Below are positions 22,201 to 33,796 of a stretch of 64,000 nt of DNA, piece after piece. The notes beneath the pieces are model-generated. The model saw only the letters and a list, made by a program, of their open reading frames with translations. It was not told where the DNA came from and searched no databases. A program made the position numbers and the translations under genes. The DNA lies in NCBI GenBank assembly GCA_009746045.1, contig RPFO01000059.1:2519068-2583067 (forward strand), written 5' to 3'. The stretch's first letter is position 1; every line of letters begins with the position of its first letter. The DNA is from Mesostigma viride (taxonomy: Eukaryota; Streptophyta; Mesostigmatophyceae; Mesostigmatales; Mesostigmataceae).

Positions 22201-25200
22201 AGGCTCCTGACATCAGGCTCCCGACATCCATCACGCGCCCTGCCCCGTTGCCAACGTTGAGCTCGCTTCCTCTGATCCCCTGGGGATGTCTCCCCTGCCT
22301 CTTTGCCGGATGTGGGGTGGTGCTGTGCTTCCCCCCGGCAATGCCCTGCACATGCGTCACCCTGTTGGCTGCCCCCCCCCAGGTGATGGACGTGCTCGTC
22401 TCGCTGCAGTCTACGGAGATGGATGACGACGACCCGACCGCCAGCTACATGCTGCAGGTGAGCGATGCACAGTGACGAGTGTGTGTGGGGGGGGGGAACT
22501 GACCGGCTGGCGGCATGTGGTGGGTCAAAGCATGTGTCTGGTGGTTTTCAGTTGGGGACCAGGTGGTGGGGTTGTGGCGTGGCACGTGTTTGCGTGTGGT
22601 CTAAATCTTGCATGCAGCGGGCAGGCATGCGGCTCCTGTTTGGATGTATGTCGAATGTTATGGATCTCATGTAGGGGGAGGGATGCTGGGTGTCTTGGGG
22701 GCTTCTCAGGTGCACTGTGGTGTGTCATTTGATGCTTAGGCAAATGCTGCATCCCTTGCCCCCCTTGAGGTTCTTCCTACCGCCCTGCCTTGAACATGGC
22801 CTCACCGTTTTCTGTGCGACGAGACCCTCAAGGCCAAGTGGGGGCACATGGGTGGCACTGTTGGCCCCATGGACTGACACGGTGGCATGCTGTGCTCCCT
22901 TGTGGTTCCATGCTCTGCAGGCGTGGGCACTGTTGGCCCCATGGACTGACACAGTGGCATGCTGCCATCCCTTGTGGTGGCACTGTTGGCCCCATGGACT
23001 GACACGGTGGCATGCTGTGCTCCCTTGTGGTTCCATGCTCTGCAGGCGTGGGCGCGCCTGTGCAAGTGCCTAGGCCAGGAGTTCCTCCCCTACATGCCCA
23101 TCGTGATGCCCCCCCTCATGCGCTCGGTGCAGCTCAAACCTGACGTGACCATCACCGACGCCGACTCGGACGACGAGGAGGACGAGGACGATGAGTGAGT
23201 GCGCGCGTGGCCTGTGCTTGCGCTGACCGCTGCTAGGGGGGGGAGTCCAGGGTGAAGGTGCGCCTAGGGGTACAGATGGTCACGCGTACCCATAGCGGGG
23301 ATGGGGATGAGTAAGGGAAGATGACATGGGTGGTGACACGGGTGATCAAATGAGCAGCAGGGGGGGGATTTAGGGATGGGCAAATGTGTTCTTTTCTGTT
23401 GGCTGTTTATGGAGATCAGAGGCTTGCGGGTAGGCATGAATTTAGGTTGCTAATTTCATTTTTCTTCAAACCGTTGGGCTGTTGTATGGCAGGAGGCGGC
23501 CTGGATTATTTGGGAGGTACAAAATAGGAACGAAAATTGGCCAGGTGGCTAGGAAGTGGGGGAGGGTATGGTGAGGCGTTGTCACAATTTCTCTCTTGCT
23601 GTTCTGATCTTGTGGAGTAGATTTGGCAGTCGTTGATTGTGCTGGCCCCATTGCCGCCAGCAAGGCACTGTTGTGTACAGTATGTTGCATGGCTGAACCC
23701 TGAACCTGAGATGTTTGTTTGCCATGGCTGTTGTTTTGTGGCTGCCGCGTTTGGTTGCTGGTATGTGTTCGCGGCATGTGGCACCTGGGGGGCTTATGGC
23801 CTATCTTGGGCACTTACCAGGGTGGAGACCATCCGCATCGGCAGCAAGCGCATCGGCATCCGCACGAGTGTGCTGGAGGAGAAGGCCACCGCCTGCAACA
23901 TGCTGTGCTGCTACGCCAACGAGCTCAAGGAGGGCTTCTTCCCCTGGGTGGACGAGGTGAGGCGGAGGCGTGGGAGATGTGTAGTGGCTTCCCATCGGTG
24001 GCGATAATTTGCCTCACGTACTGGTGGGCCCCAATCCTACCTGCCCACCCCAACAATTCTGCCACTGCCACTGAACTGTGGATGTTTAACGATGGCGTTG
24101 GCGTTCCGAAGGGCGGATGCCAATCAGTGGGCATGGGAAGCATGTTGTGACAGTGTCCGGGCAGGCAAGCAAGGACAGCTCTTCCTGCTTGCACTCGGCA
24201 ACCTGTCTGCACTGCACCTTGTGCATGAGCAGTACAGGTGGCTGGCACATTCCAGATTGTCCCCATGCTGCCGACCTCTGGGCTGTGATAGCCACGACTG
24301 GGGCTGGAAATAACCAGAAACTTATTATCAATTGGCCTTGCCACCATTGTGTGCAAGGGCTCCCATGTGACAGCCATGCCAGCACTCAGGCTAGGGGAAT
24401 ATACTAATGCACAAGCACCACACAGCTGGCTGATGCTTGCATGAGCCGCGCAATGTCCCCGCCCCCTGCCCCGCACACCACGGCTGCAGGTCGCGGTCAT
24501 CATGGTGCCATTCCTCAACTTCTATTTCCATGAGGAGGTGCGCAAGGCGGCGGTCAGCGGTGAGTGCTGTGATGTTCTAGTATGCTGTGACGAACGTGTA
24601 TGCGAGAAGTATCGTGTTTTCTTCCCTGGCTCCTCCGCTCCTTGCCTCACATCAGGCGTGCAAGACCCATTTGTGCTGTATGCAAGGTTCGTGCGCTGTG
24701 CCCTTTGGGGTGTTTGCGGGACTGCTACTCCAGCTGGGTGCAGCCGCAAGCACATGTCCATCATGCCCATTTCACTGTTCTACAGAGCACGCTCACTTCC
24801 ACTGGCGTCAGGGTTGGCGGCGGTCTGGCTGCGTGGTATCATGCTGTCGCGGGTAGCTGGCAAGGTTTCCTATCCCAGCGTGTTGCTCCCACGGGTGCAC
24901 GCACGGCTCCTCTTGTCGCATCGCCGCCGCCCCCCCCATGGCCTGTCGCGTGTCTCACACGCCCTCCCCCATGGCCTGTCGCGTGTCTCACACGCCCTCC
25001 CCCATGGCCTGTCGCGTGTCTCACACGCCCTCCCCCATGGCCTGTCGCGTGTCTCACACGCCCCCCCCCATGGCCTGTCGCGTGTCTCACACGCCCTCCC
25101 CCATGGCCTGTCGCGTGTCTCACACGCCCCCCCCATGGCCTGTCGCGTGTCTCACACGCCCTCCCCCATGGCCTGTCGCATGTCTCACACGCCCCCCCCC

Positions 25201-28200
25201 ATGGCCTGTCGCGTGTCTCACACGCCCTCCCCAATGGCCTGTCGCGTGTCTCACACGCCCTCCCCCATGGCCTGTCGCGTGTCTCACACGCCCTCCCCCA
25301 TGGCCTGTCGCGTGTCTCACACGCCCTCCCCCATGGCCTGTCGCGTGTCTCACGCGCCCTCCCCCATGGCCTGTCGCGTGTCTCACACGTCCTCCCCCAT
25401 GGCCTGTCGCGTGTCTCACACGCCCTCCCCCATGGCCTGTCGCGTGTCTCACACGCCCTCCCCCATGGCCTGTCGCGTGTCTCACACGCCCTTCCCCATG
25501 GCCTGTCGCGTGTCGCACACGCCCTCCCCCATGGCCCCTGCCCCCCCCCCCCCCCCCCTCCCCAGTGATCCCGGAGCTGCTGAATGCGGCCAAGCTGGCG
25601 GTGGAGAAGGGCGTCGCAGGGGGGCGCGACCAGGCGTACGTCAAGTCGGTGGTGGACCACCTCGTGCCGCGGCTGGTGGAGGCGCTCGACAAGGTGAGGG
25701 CAGTGCGCAAGGTGGGTGGGGGCGTGGCACGAGGGGAGGGCAGTGCACAAGCTGGGTGGGGGAGCTACGTGGCACGAGGTGCAGCAACACTCGGCCGAGG
25801 GGGCAGGGGCGCGATGCCTGCACAGGTCCGTTGTTTTATAGCGGATAGGGTGTGTAGGATGCGAGAGTGGGCAGGCCACAGTGGACGTGACACAAGAGGT
25901 ACCTGACAAGGTTTCAGGCAGGGACCGTGGACACAGATGTTGCGTGGGAATGCCTGCGTGCCACTGGGCCGAGGGACGTGGTTTTGGTTGCGGTTGCAGG
26001 CTTCAGATGGCGGCAGGGCCAGCTGCACATTGCTGGCGTACCGTAAGGGCAATGTTTGCCAGGCGATGGACGAGCTCGCCTGTAGTAAAGATCTCAAGCG
26101 TGGATGGAGGCTTTTTGTTCTGGGTGGTGAACCAGGGCTGCCTAATTTTCACTTTTGGCCTACATGCATGTGCTCTCGTGGGTGGCTACTGCGCGTGTTT
26201 GTGGCCGCGCGCTTTCTTGGCCTGTGTGCTGGGCACAGGAGCCGGAAGACGAGATCAAGTACTGCATCCTCTCGTCGCTGAGCGAATGCGCGACGGTAGG
26301 TGGCAAGGCGCATGGTTCATAGGACCGTAGCACACAGCTCGTGGCCTGTAAGCAATTTGCTGTGTGGCATGAGCATGGATGTTTGTGTAGCATATGCAAA
26401 TTTTACCACAGTCAGTGCAGCCGCGGACACTTGCCTGGGCGTCACGAAGACCTGTCTAGGCATCCCTGTTGTCGGATAGCATATGTTGTTCACGTGCATG
26501 CCTCTTGTTGTAGTGCCCTAGTGGCCCCGGGTATTGCAGGCATTGTATTTCCTGCTAGCTTGGGCAGTACTTGTCAGCCTTTCGATTCCTGCACACTGTG
26601 TGCTTCTTGTATGCATGCGCTGCCTTCTATGAAGGTGGCAGGTGACTGTCATGGGCACCAGTTAACTGACCACCACTCAGTACCTACGTTGCAACCATTG
26701 CTGACTGCACATTCAATAGTGTGGCCGCAGCAGAAGACGGAAAGCGGCACGAGCCTTGTTGGCGTCGTGGAATGCCTTTCGGGGTGCTGCGTTCCTCGTT
26801 GGTGTTGGCCTGTTCCATCAAGGCATGCACGTTGGGTGGGGAAAGGCGGCTTGATAGACACATCCTGCCTGGTTGGAGAAGGGCACCCTGTCCTTAAGGC
26901 ACATGCCTCAAGCTGGTTCCTTCTTTTTCCCACCTTGTCGCCCTGCCCCACTCCGTGTCTGACTTTCGGCATTTTGTTTGTTTGCTTTCGCGCCCTACTG
27001 GCCCCGCCCGGCATCTGCATCGTGCACCACAAAACATGGCCGTGGGTACACCCCTAAACATGGCCATGCATGGCACCGTGCATCGCGCTCCACAGATCGC
27101 GGGCACGCTGCTGGACCCCCCCCAGCTGGTGCTCATTGTGGAGCAGCTCAAGGGGGTGCTGCTGGCGTCCGCGCAGCGCAAGCAGGAGATGGCGGCTGGG
27201 GCCCACCTGGAGGACCTGGACGAGGAGGAACGGTCTGCGCTGGACGCAGAGGCGGCTGAGGACGACGGGTTGTTCGACCAGGTGGGCGGCGACGGGTTGT
27301 TTGACCAGGTGGGCGATGACGGGCTGTTTGACCAGGTGGGTGACGACGGCTTATGCGACCAGGTGGGTGACGACGGGTAGTTCAATCAGGTGGGCGATGA
27401 CGGGTTGTTCAACCAGGTGGGTGATGACAGGTTGTTCGACCAGGTGTGCGAGGACGGGTTGTTCGACCAGGTGTGCGACGCCGGCTTGATCGACCAGGTG
27501 GGCGATGACTGGTAGTTCAATCAGGTGGGCGACGACGGCTTGTTCGACCAGATGGGCGACGACGGCTTGTTCAACCAGGCGGGCGATGACTGGTAGTTCA
27601 ATCAGGTGGGCGACGACGGCTTGTTCGACCAGGTGGGCGACGACGGCTTGTTCGACCAGGTGGGTGACGACAGGTAGTTCAATCAGGTGGGCGATGACGG
27701 CTTGTTCGACCAGGTGGGCGACGACAGGTAGTTCAATCAGGTGGGCGACGACGGCTTGTTCGACCAGATGGGCGACGACGGCTTGTTCAACCAGGTGGGC
27801 GATGACTGGTAGTTCAATCAGGTGGGCGACGACGGCTTGTTCGACCAGGTGGGCGACGACGGCTTGTTCGACCAGGTGGGTGACGACAGGTAGTTCAATC
27901 AGGTGGGCGACGACGGCTTGTTCGACCAGGTGGGCGACGACGGCTTGTCCGGCCAGGTGGGTGACGACAGGTAGTTCAATCAGGTGGGCGACGACGGCTT
28001 GTTCGACCAGGTGGGTGACGACAGGTAGTTCAATCAGGTGGGCGACGACAGCTTGTTCGACCAGGTGGGTGCGCGCAGCGCGTTGGGAGTGGCGAACATC
28101 ATGGGGGATCTGGGGGTGGTGGATGCATGTGTAAGGGCAGCTTGTGGCAGCAGCGCGCTTTTGTTATGAGACCGAACTGGCGGCAACGCAAGGGGAGGTA

Positions 28201-29435
28201 GCCCATAGTGAGGCTGGGAGACATGCATTGACCAGCGGGCGCTTATCCCGTCTAAAAATGTGGGCCAGATTGCTGGCTTTTCCTGTCTGGGGTTGCAAGC
28301 TGTGGCGCATTAGTTGTCGTTATGGTGGTTTCCCCAATGGAGAATAGCTGGCATGTCTTCCTGGCCTGATCTATTACGAGCACTCATCAATGGCATTGTC
28401 TGCACCTGCCCAGGGTAGAGACAAACATGTTGCGTCTGTCCTCTCTAACCCCCTACCACCACCACATCCGCATGTCCTTCACATGGGGTGTTGACCCTGT
28501 GGCTCATTGTACTCCCCCGCTTCCCTTGTACGCGCTGGCAGTGCGTGGCCGCCCCCTGGTTGGCTGACCCCATGTGGCTTGGTGGTTTGTGTGCATGGAT
28601 AAACCTCCCTGCTGTGTGTTGGTGACTTCCCCCTTCCCCCCCCCCCCGCCGGCAGGTGGCCGAGTGCATCGGCAGCCTGGCCAAGGCGTGCGGCGCCTCC
28701 TTCCTGCCCTACTTTGACGCGCTGGTGCCCCTGGTAGTGCCCGCCCTGGCTCCGTCACGCCCCGCGGAGGACCGCCGCATCGCGCTCTGCATTATCGACG
28801 ACATCTTTGAGCACGCGAGCGGCACGGGCGAGACGGCCAAGTACCTGGGCACCTTTGTGCCGCACATGCTGCAGGCGTGCCTCGCGGAGGACCCCGACGT
28901 GCGGCAGGCGGCCGTGTATGGAGTGGGCGTGCTGGCCGCCGTGGGTGGTGTCCACTTCCAGTCCATGTGCGCGGATGCCACCGCCAAGCTGACCGCCATC
29001 ATCCAGCATCCTGCCGGGCGCTCCAGGGACAACGTGATGGCCACGGATAACGCGGTCTCGGCGCTGGGCAAGGTATTTGAGTTCCAGCGGGCGCACATTG
29101 ATGCACAGGGTGCCATGCAACTGTGGCTGGGCTACTTGCCCGTCACCGCGGACAAGGTGGAGGCCAAGGTGGTTCACGAGCACCTGGTGGCCATGATGGA
29201 GCGGCGCGACGCCCTGCTGCTCGGAAATAACCATGAGCGATTGCCACGTGTCATCGCTGTCTTCGCCGACATCCTGGCGGCCGGCACGGAGTTGGTCACC
29301 GACCCCGTCCGCAAGCGCATGGCCGCTACGCTGTTCCAGCTGCAGCAGTCGCTGTCGCCGGAGATGCAGGCGTCAGCGTGGTCGGCGCTGACACCGCACC
29401 AACAGGCAGCGCTGCAGCATGCACTGTCCTCATGA
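16299..29435 (+). CDS. IPO5: Importin-5 / karyopherin beta-3 (Kap121-RanBP5 type), 13 exons, 1112 aa
   Basis: Nuclear import receptor: binds cargo in the cytoplasm, passes the pore and releases it on RanGTP. Exons: 16299-17516, 18117-18320, 18955-19059, 20971-21036, 21565-21729, 22383-22457, 23046-23194, 23821-23956, 24490-24559, 25566-25693, 26239-26295, 27096-27281, 28656-29435. Phases agree at all junctions (3339 nt with stop); human IPO5 is about 1100 aa. Diagnostic stretches include HPRVRWSAINAIGQ, AKSMECISLVGMAVGKDKF, the acidic SDDEEDEDD loop, LEEKATACNMLCCYANELKEG, and in the last exon EDPDVRQAAVYGVGVLA. The protein is built of HEAT repeats throughout. Intron 4 has a GC donor (CAG/GCAAGC); all others are GT-AG. 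Translation may start at 16299 or at the in-frame ATG at 16332. Repeats sit at the edges of exons 1, 3, 7 and 12. UGUAA motifs follow the stop at 29436 and 29720. Confidence 0.93.
17517..17671 (+). repeat. (GTGG)n microsatellite starting exactly at the exon 1 splice donor
   Basis: About 38 tetranucleotide units follow GCCAAG at the end of importin exon 1, so the donor GT is the first GT of the array and every unit offers GTGGGT. The long Gly/Trp/Val frames and the Thr/His/Pro frames on the other strand are products of the repeat. Confidence 0.9.
19039..19143 (+). repeat. 53-bp tandem duplication of the exon 3 end and its splice donor
   Basis: The last bases of importin exon 3, the donor CTGCTGCAG/GTGAGAC and the following 30 bp are repeated once. 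The second donor is at 19113. The 53-bp shift would change the frame, so I take the first donor (19060) as the functional one. Confidence 0.75.
19160..20636. mobile_element. Non-autonomous hAT-type DNA transposon (1477 bp) in importin intron 3
   Basis: The left end CAGTGTTTCTGCTAAG at 19160 and the right end, read inward as CAGTGCTTCTGCTTAC, form terminal inverted repeats. They are flanked by a perfect 8-bp duplication, CACAAATG, at 19152-19159 and 20637-20644. The ends are clearly related to those of the element at 8539-9619. Near the right end, TCCGGACGGCC recurs as a subterminal repeat. No transposase frame is recognisable; the longest ORFs (for example 19477-19788) show no motif. Confidence 0.9.
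21827..21910 (+). repeat. Two-copy tandem repeat of about 40 bp in importin intron 5
   Basis: GGAGCATGCCTGGGCGTGG and GGAGCATGGGTGGGCCTGG alternate twice. Intronic, no coding role. Confidence 0.7.
22850..23053 (+). repeat. Duplication of the exon 7 splice acceptor
   Basis: The acceptor context CCATGCTCTGCAG/GCGTGGGC occurs at 22908-22928 and again, 125 bp later, at the real start of exon 7 (23046). Between them, CACTGTTGGCCCCATGGACT recurs. The upstream acceptor would change frame by two bases and extend the exon with non-family sequence. Confidence 0.75.
24934..25537 (+). repeat. 18-copy, ~32-bp minisatellite in importin intron 9
   Basis: Unit: ATGGCCTGTCGCGTGTCTCACACGCCCTCCCCC with small changes, 18 copies, ending just before the poly-C tract and acceptor of exon 10. 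Because the unit is not a multiple of three, the same peptides appear in all frames and give long false ORFs on both strands. Confidence 0.95.
27261..28074 (+). repeat. 27-bp in-frame minisatellite built from the exon 12 end plus its splice donor
   Basis: About 30 units of GACGACGGCTTGTTCGACCAG/GTGGGC. The first unit is the end of importin exon 12 and its donor (27282). Further donors follow at 27309, 27336 and 27363, each keeping the reading frame and adding nine residues of the form VG(G/D)DGLFDQ. The first in-frame stop comes at 27378. The rest of the array lies in the intron. Confidence 0.9.
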
Positions 29436-29979
29436 TGTAATTGGGGCTGGATGCAAGTCACCACTGTATTCATGAGATGTTACCCCGGCAAGGGCCGATT
29501 GGGTTCCAAGAGGTGTGGTGTGGGCCAGTGCGCGACTGCCAGGTACTGTGGGACCAATGTGTGAGGCATGGGGTGTTGCCACCTGCAAGGCTTCAGCAGC
29601 AAGTTGACTCTATACATGGCAGCATTGTGTTGTATCATGAACTGGTAGGCGTGTATATCTGGTCAGACGGTTTGGTTGCAGCCCTGGCTGCCTCTACTCT
29701 ATTGCTTTATTCGATTTATTGTAAAGAAGACATGCATCTTTTGCAGCATGCCAGCAGTCCCTTTTCATGGGATATGCCTGCTATTGTAGATGCTCGCGTG
29801 AGCTACCTGTGTTGCCCATTGCAGTTAAATGTGCTTGTACCTCATTGGCCGATTGCTACGCAAGTTGTCAGGAGAATAAGTGCTTGCCGCCAGAGCTAGA
29901 AAATAATAAAACTGATACATCAATTTGCTGATGGTTAACTACCAATGATATGACAGCATTAAATTAAACCCTCGCTCGC
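29436..29979 (+). other. Importin 3' UTR and intergenic DNA
   Basis: No ORF of interest. TGTAA at 29436-29440 and 29720-29724, and AATAAA at about 29900, are candidate poly(A) signals; the second TGTAA is better placed for a 3' UTR of ordinary length. Confidence 0.4.
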
Positions 29980-30270
29980 TTGCGGTACGATGCGGCGTTC
30001 GGTGCCGACCACCTCTCTGTCGAGCTGCTCAAAACCCCCGACCTTGCGGTGCAGGAGCTTCTGCTGGCGTTCTGCTCTCTGATGAGCCCCCGCCTGCTGA
30101 GTGGCAGACGGCCATCCGAGTCATGCTGTACAAGAAGGGTTCTGCTGCTGACCCTGGCAACTATCGGGGTACGTGTCTGCCAGCAGAGCGCCGCTCTGAA
30201 GGTGTTCATGCGCATGATGCTCCACAGGCTCCGCGCTGCGCTGGACCCTCACGTGGGTGAGTCTCAACTC
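29980..30270 (+). pseudogene. LINE reverse transcriptase fragment
   Basis: The broken frame YDAAFGADHLSVELLK followed by ALKVFMRMMLHRLRAALDPH matches the N-terminal part of a non-LTR reverse transcriptase. The second piece is nearly identical to 63270-63330, so both come from one LINE family. It is truncated on both sides. Confidence 0.7.
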
Positions 30271-32120
30271 TCACACAACGGCGCGCCGGTCCCGAAAAAT
30301 GACATTCTAATTCCGTCACCAAACTGGCGCAAGATCCCGAGAATTGGGTGCGCGCGAAGGTGCCGAGGAGGCAAGAAGTCATGCAGCACCCATGGCGGCC
30401 GTACGTGAAAATCCTGGTGACGGTTAATTTAAGAACACATTAAGAGAAGCGAATGGGTTTTATGCCGCGATAACTCATCTACTTTACCTAGTTATTATTT
30501 ATCCTCGAGAAATATATATAGGCAATATTTTTCGGGAAATCAGGAAAAGGGCGGGCATTTTCGCGAGATTGGGTCACACCCACTGCATTTTTCAGCGGAC
30601 CCCCCAAAAGGCTCACGCAAAACCTATCCAAAATGGCGATGAAGTAGCTCAAGCTAAGCGCCTCGCACGATTCTGTGACTGATTCAAAAACTTTTGACCA
30701 AAAAACGTTTTGGTTAAATGACAGCCATATTGTAAATGATTTCTGGCCTGCGCTGGTTGTCTCCTTGATATTGTAAATGCCGCGTTACCGCAGTTATTAC
30801 GTGAGACAACTATTCCTGGACGCATGGCTATGCGTGCACTGAAAACAGATTGCACAACTGGCATACAGCACTGCATAAGACAATGCACCCGCGTCGTGGA
30901 GGCCAGGGAGCAGCATGCACTGGGGGAACCGCGAGTGCAAGTGTGTAGGATAGTGTGTCGGATTGCAAATTGAGCAAAGGCTTCTAATTCTGCAAATTGA
31001 GCTGCACGATGGCAGCTTCGCTGCATTCTTTAAAGGTGTTCCTATGGGCACCGGGAATGCAGAGTCACGTAAACGTCCTGCCGCCCCTGACGGTTCCAGT
31101 TAACGTTGGTAGGACACCCTCGTCGGCTCGCGGCTAAGACCGGCTTCGGGGACAGCTTCTCAATTGCATTACCGAAAGCCAGGCCTTGACCCCCAAGACG
31201 TCCGGCTTTCAAGTTGGAGTGTACCCCCGCGGCATCTAGCAATGCCGACTAGTTTCAAGTGCGCACCAGTCAAAGTAGTTACCCTTCGCACAAACTCCAG
31301 CCACACATTTTCGTAACCGCCCTTTTGGCACCGCAGGAACTATTCTGTCTGATTCGGCCAGATTTCATCCAAGGAATCGGAAAGGAAAAACGGTGGAATC
31401 AGAAAAGGAAAACGGTGGAATCATTTTCAGCCTGAACTAGTACAACACTATCGTCCGTTCAAGTCCGGCCTCACGGCCCATGCGACGCCATGTCGACCCG
31501 CCCATGCTTAGCCTTTTTTGCGCTAGACTAAAGAAAAATGGTCCCGTTGCCTAAGCAAAAAAATGCACCTCAGCACCTGCTAGCCATGGTAAATTTGCTA
31601 GCGATGGCAGTCTGGGAAACTTACTAACCAAACGGCGAATCAATCCAATCTCACGTTCAAAATGCCGCTTCCGTAGACATGTGTCGACTACTTTGTTTAT
31701 GCGTGTGATTCAAACAAGCCAATTGTGAATTCCAGATTAGGAGTTAAGGTTTATGGCTGGCAGGACTGATATATTGCATGACGACACACCCTTTTTTGGC
31801 TTGAGACAGAAAGCTGTATATAAATTTCTTACATGAGATGTTTGTCATGTTCATTTTGATTTTAACGCACAGCCCCCCATTCAGCATGTCGAATGGCATG
31901 CGCATGTGCTGGCCGGCAGCCACTGCCATGTCGCCGGATCAGACTGGCGTACAAACCACACAATCTTCTTGTTCACGCATGCTAACCACAACCATCGGTA
32001 AGCCGACGTTGTGCAGGAATTTTTTTTCATATGCCTTGGTTTAATAGTGGACGCTGCATCCCTGATTCGGCCGTGAAGCTTGTTGTCAGCTAGACGTTAG
32101 CAGCTGAGTGCCGGGCCGCC
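30271..32120. other. Intergenic DNA, nothing recognised
   Basis: Moderate GC, short ORFs only. Contains copy 2 of the 33-bp dispersed repeat at 30738-30770. No RNA gene, promoter or transposon end can be supported. Confidence 0.4.
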
Positions 32121-32423
32121 CTATGTGGAATAACTTTCACATTGTCCATCGGCATTAAAAGTTGAAAATTCCCTCCGATCGACCATGCCATAACAGGAAA
32201 ATGCCATCATCTGTTGCAGTCCAGGCTTATATTTGCCACGATGTGGTGTGTGCCAGTTGTGCCACCTGTAATTTACATTACTAGGCTTGGTGTTCCTAGG
32301 GATTCCATTCATGGTGTTCCACTTAGTAGCCATACCAGCATGCCTTGCAGTTTTCACAATAGATAGCCTGCAGGCCATATCAAACCCAACTCCAAAGTTG
32401 TCCAGTAATGCATGTGGTACCAA
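32121..32423 (-). pseudogene. Possible PiggyBac-like transposase remnant
   Basis: A 100-residue frame contains LLDNFGVGFDMACRL, then KWNTMNGIPRN, then MVDRREFSTF. The order DNxxxxxxL, N-x-(R/N)GxPR and (W/V)xDxRxVxxxST resembles the part of PiggyBac-type DDE transposases around the last catalytic Asp. No flanking part of the gene and no terminal repeats were found. The call is tentative. Confidence 0.3.
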
Positions 32424-32517
32424 TGAACATTACCTTGTACAGTAAAATAAGTTATGATATTGGTTGATGTTGTGCGCCCGTGCTTTCAATTTGTTTCATA
32501 ATCCATGTGCCGTTCAG

Positions 32518-32638
32518 GCATGCACGTGTGAAACATCCAGGTATGCCTGTCATCTTCCCCCCCCGTATGATTCAATATCTCAGAGCCCAGATTGTTGTGG
32601 CACTGCGATGATGCATTATATAGCGTTGAAGAAAATGT
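32518..32638 (+). repeat. Direct repeat flanking the large microsatellite, copy 1
   Basis: About 120 bp beginning GCATGCACGTGT and ending GAAGAAAATG; a diverged second copy is at 33334-33449. Confidence 0.7.
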
Positions 32639-32816
32639 GGGGCAGGTATTTGTGCAATTAACGTGCCATACGAACATTCCGGACGGTACATTCCGGTGAT
32701 GTCGGGCAGTTGGGGGGTTCGCTTGGTCCCTTGGTTGCTTCCTCGCTTGGCTGCCACTGCGGGGGTGTAAGGACAGGTGCTCAAATGGAGAGACACTAGA
32801 CGTGCATGCATGTTTG

Positions 32817-33109
32817 ATGGATGGGTGGGTGGGTGGGTGGGTGGGTGGGTGGGTGGGTGGGTGGGTGGGTGGGCGGGCGGGCGGGCGGGCGGGCGGGCGG
32901 GCGGGCGGCGGGCGGCGGGCGGGGGGGGGGGGGGGGGTGGGTGGGTGGTGGGTGGTGGGTGGGTGGGTGGGTGGGTGGGTGGGTGGGTGGGTGGGTGGGT
33001 GGGTGGGTGGGTGGGTGGGTGGGTGGGTGGGTGGGTGGGTGGGTGGGTGGGTGGGTGGGTGGGTGGGTGGGTGGGGTGGGTGGGTGGGTGGGTGGGTGGG
33101 TGGGTGGAG

Positions 33110-33207
<98 letters not shown>

Positions 33208-33240
33208 CATGTGTGTGTGTCTGGCTGTCTGGGTGGGTGG
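32817..33240 (+). repeat. Compound microsatellite (GGGT)n-(GCGG)n-(GGGT)n-(GA)n
   Basis: About 300 bp of GGGT with a GCGG block at 32873-32920, then about 85 bp of GA. All long frames over it are repeat artefacts. Confidence 0.95.
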
Positions 33241-33333
33241 GTGTGCGTGCTTGGGTGTGTGGGACAGTGTGGATGTGGGTGTGCTTGCTTGCGTGGGTGC
33301 GTGAGGGAGGGAGTGGCTGGGTGAGCGAGTCAA

Positions 33334-33449
33334 GCATGCACGTGTCAAACAGCCAGGTAGAAATGTCATCCTTTCCCCCCATCATGACAAATCATTGGCA
33401 TGGATTGTTGTGGCACTGCCATCATGCACTACAGCGCTGAAGAAAATGA
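33334..33449 (+). repeat. Direct repeat flanking the large microsatellite, copy 2
   Basis: Diverged copy of 32518-32638, sharing GCATGCACGTGT, GATTGTTGTGGCACTGC and GAAGAAAATG in the same order. Confidence 0.7.
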
Positions 33450-33760
33450 CGATGGGCAAATATATGTGAAAGCGACACAACATAGCCCATGGCGGTGGCT
33501 GCTATCAACAAGCAGCTCTTGCCTCCATGCACAGTCAAACACCTGCATCTTCTTCAATGCAGATTATTGACATCTCTTTTGTATATTATGTACAGATTAT
33601 TTGCATTTGTAATATTATCTGTATACCAATGCAGTTTGCAACATGTAACCAGTGTTGCTAGTAATCTGGTAATGTGAGCCGTGTTGATATCAAAGTGCTG
33701 CGATGCAAGTCATACATCAGAACTAAAGCGGCAACACTGGCTACGGACACAAAGAGTCAT

Positions 33761-33796
<36 letters not shown>

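Noticed and set aside
24934..25537. CRISPR-like array
   Set aside because: Units are directly adjacent with no variable spacers, and the DNA is eukaryotic.
24502..25909. Long ORFs (up to 448 residues plus, 356 minus) over importin intron 9
   Set aside because: They come from the 18-copy 32-bp minisatellite, which reads open in every frame. They contradict the importin exon structure.
27505..28134. 209-residue ORF of repeated TGSSIRWATTACSTRW type
   Set aside because: Out-of-frame reading of the 27-bp array that extends importin exon 12.
32486..33440. Gly/Trp/Val and Ser/Leu repeat ORFs of 167-299 residues
   Set aside because: Translations of the GGGT, GCGG and GA microsatellites.
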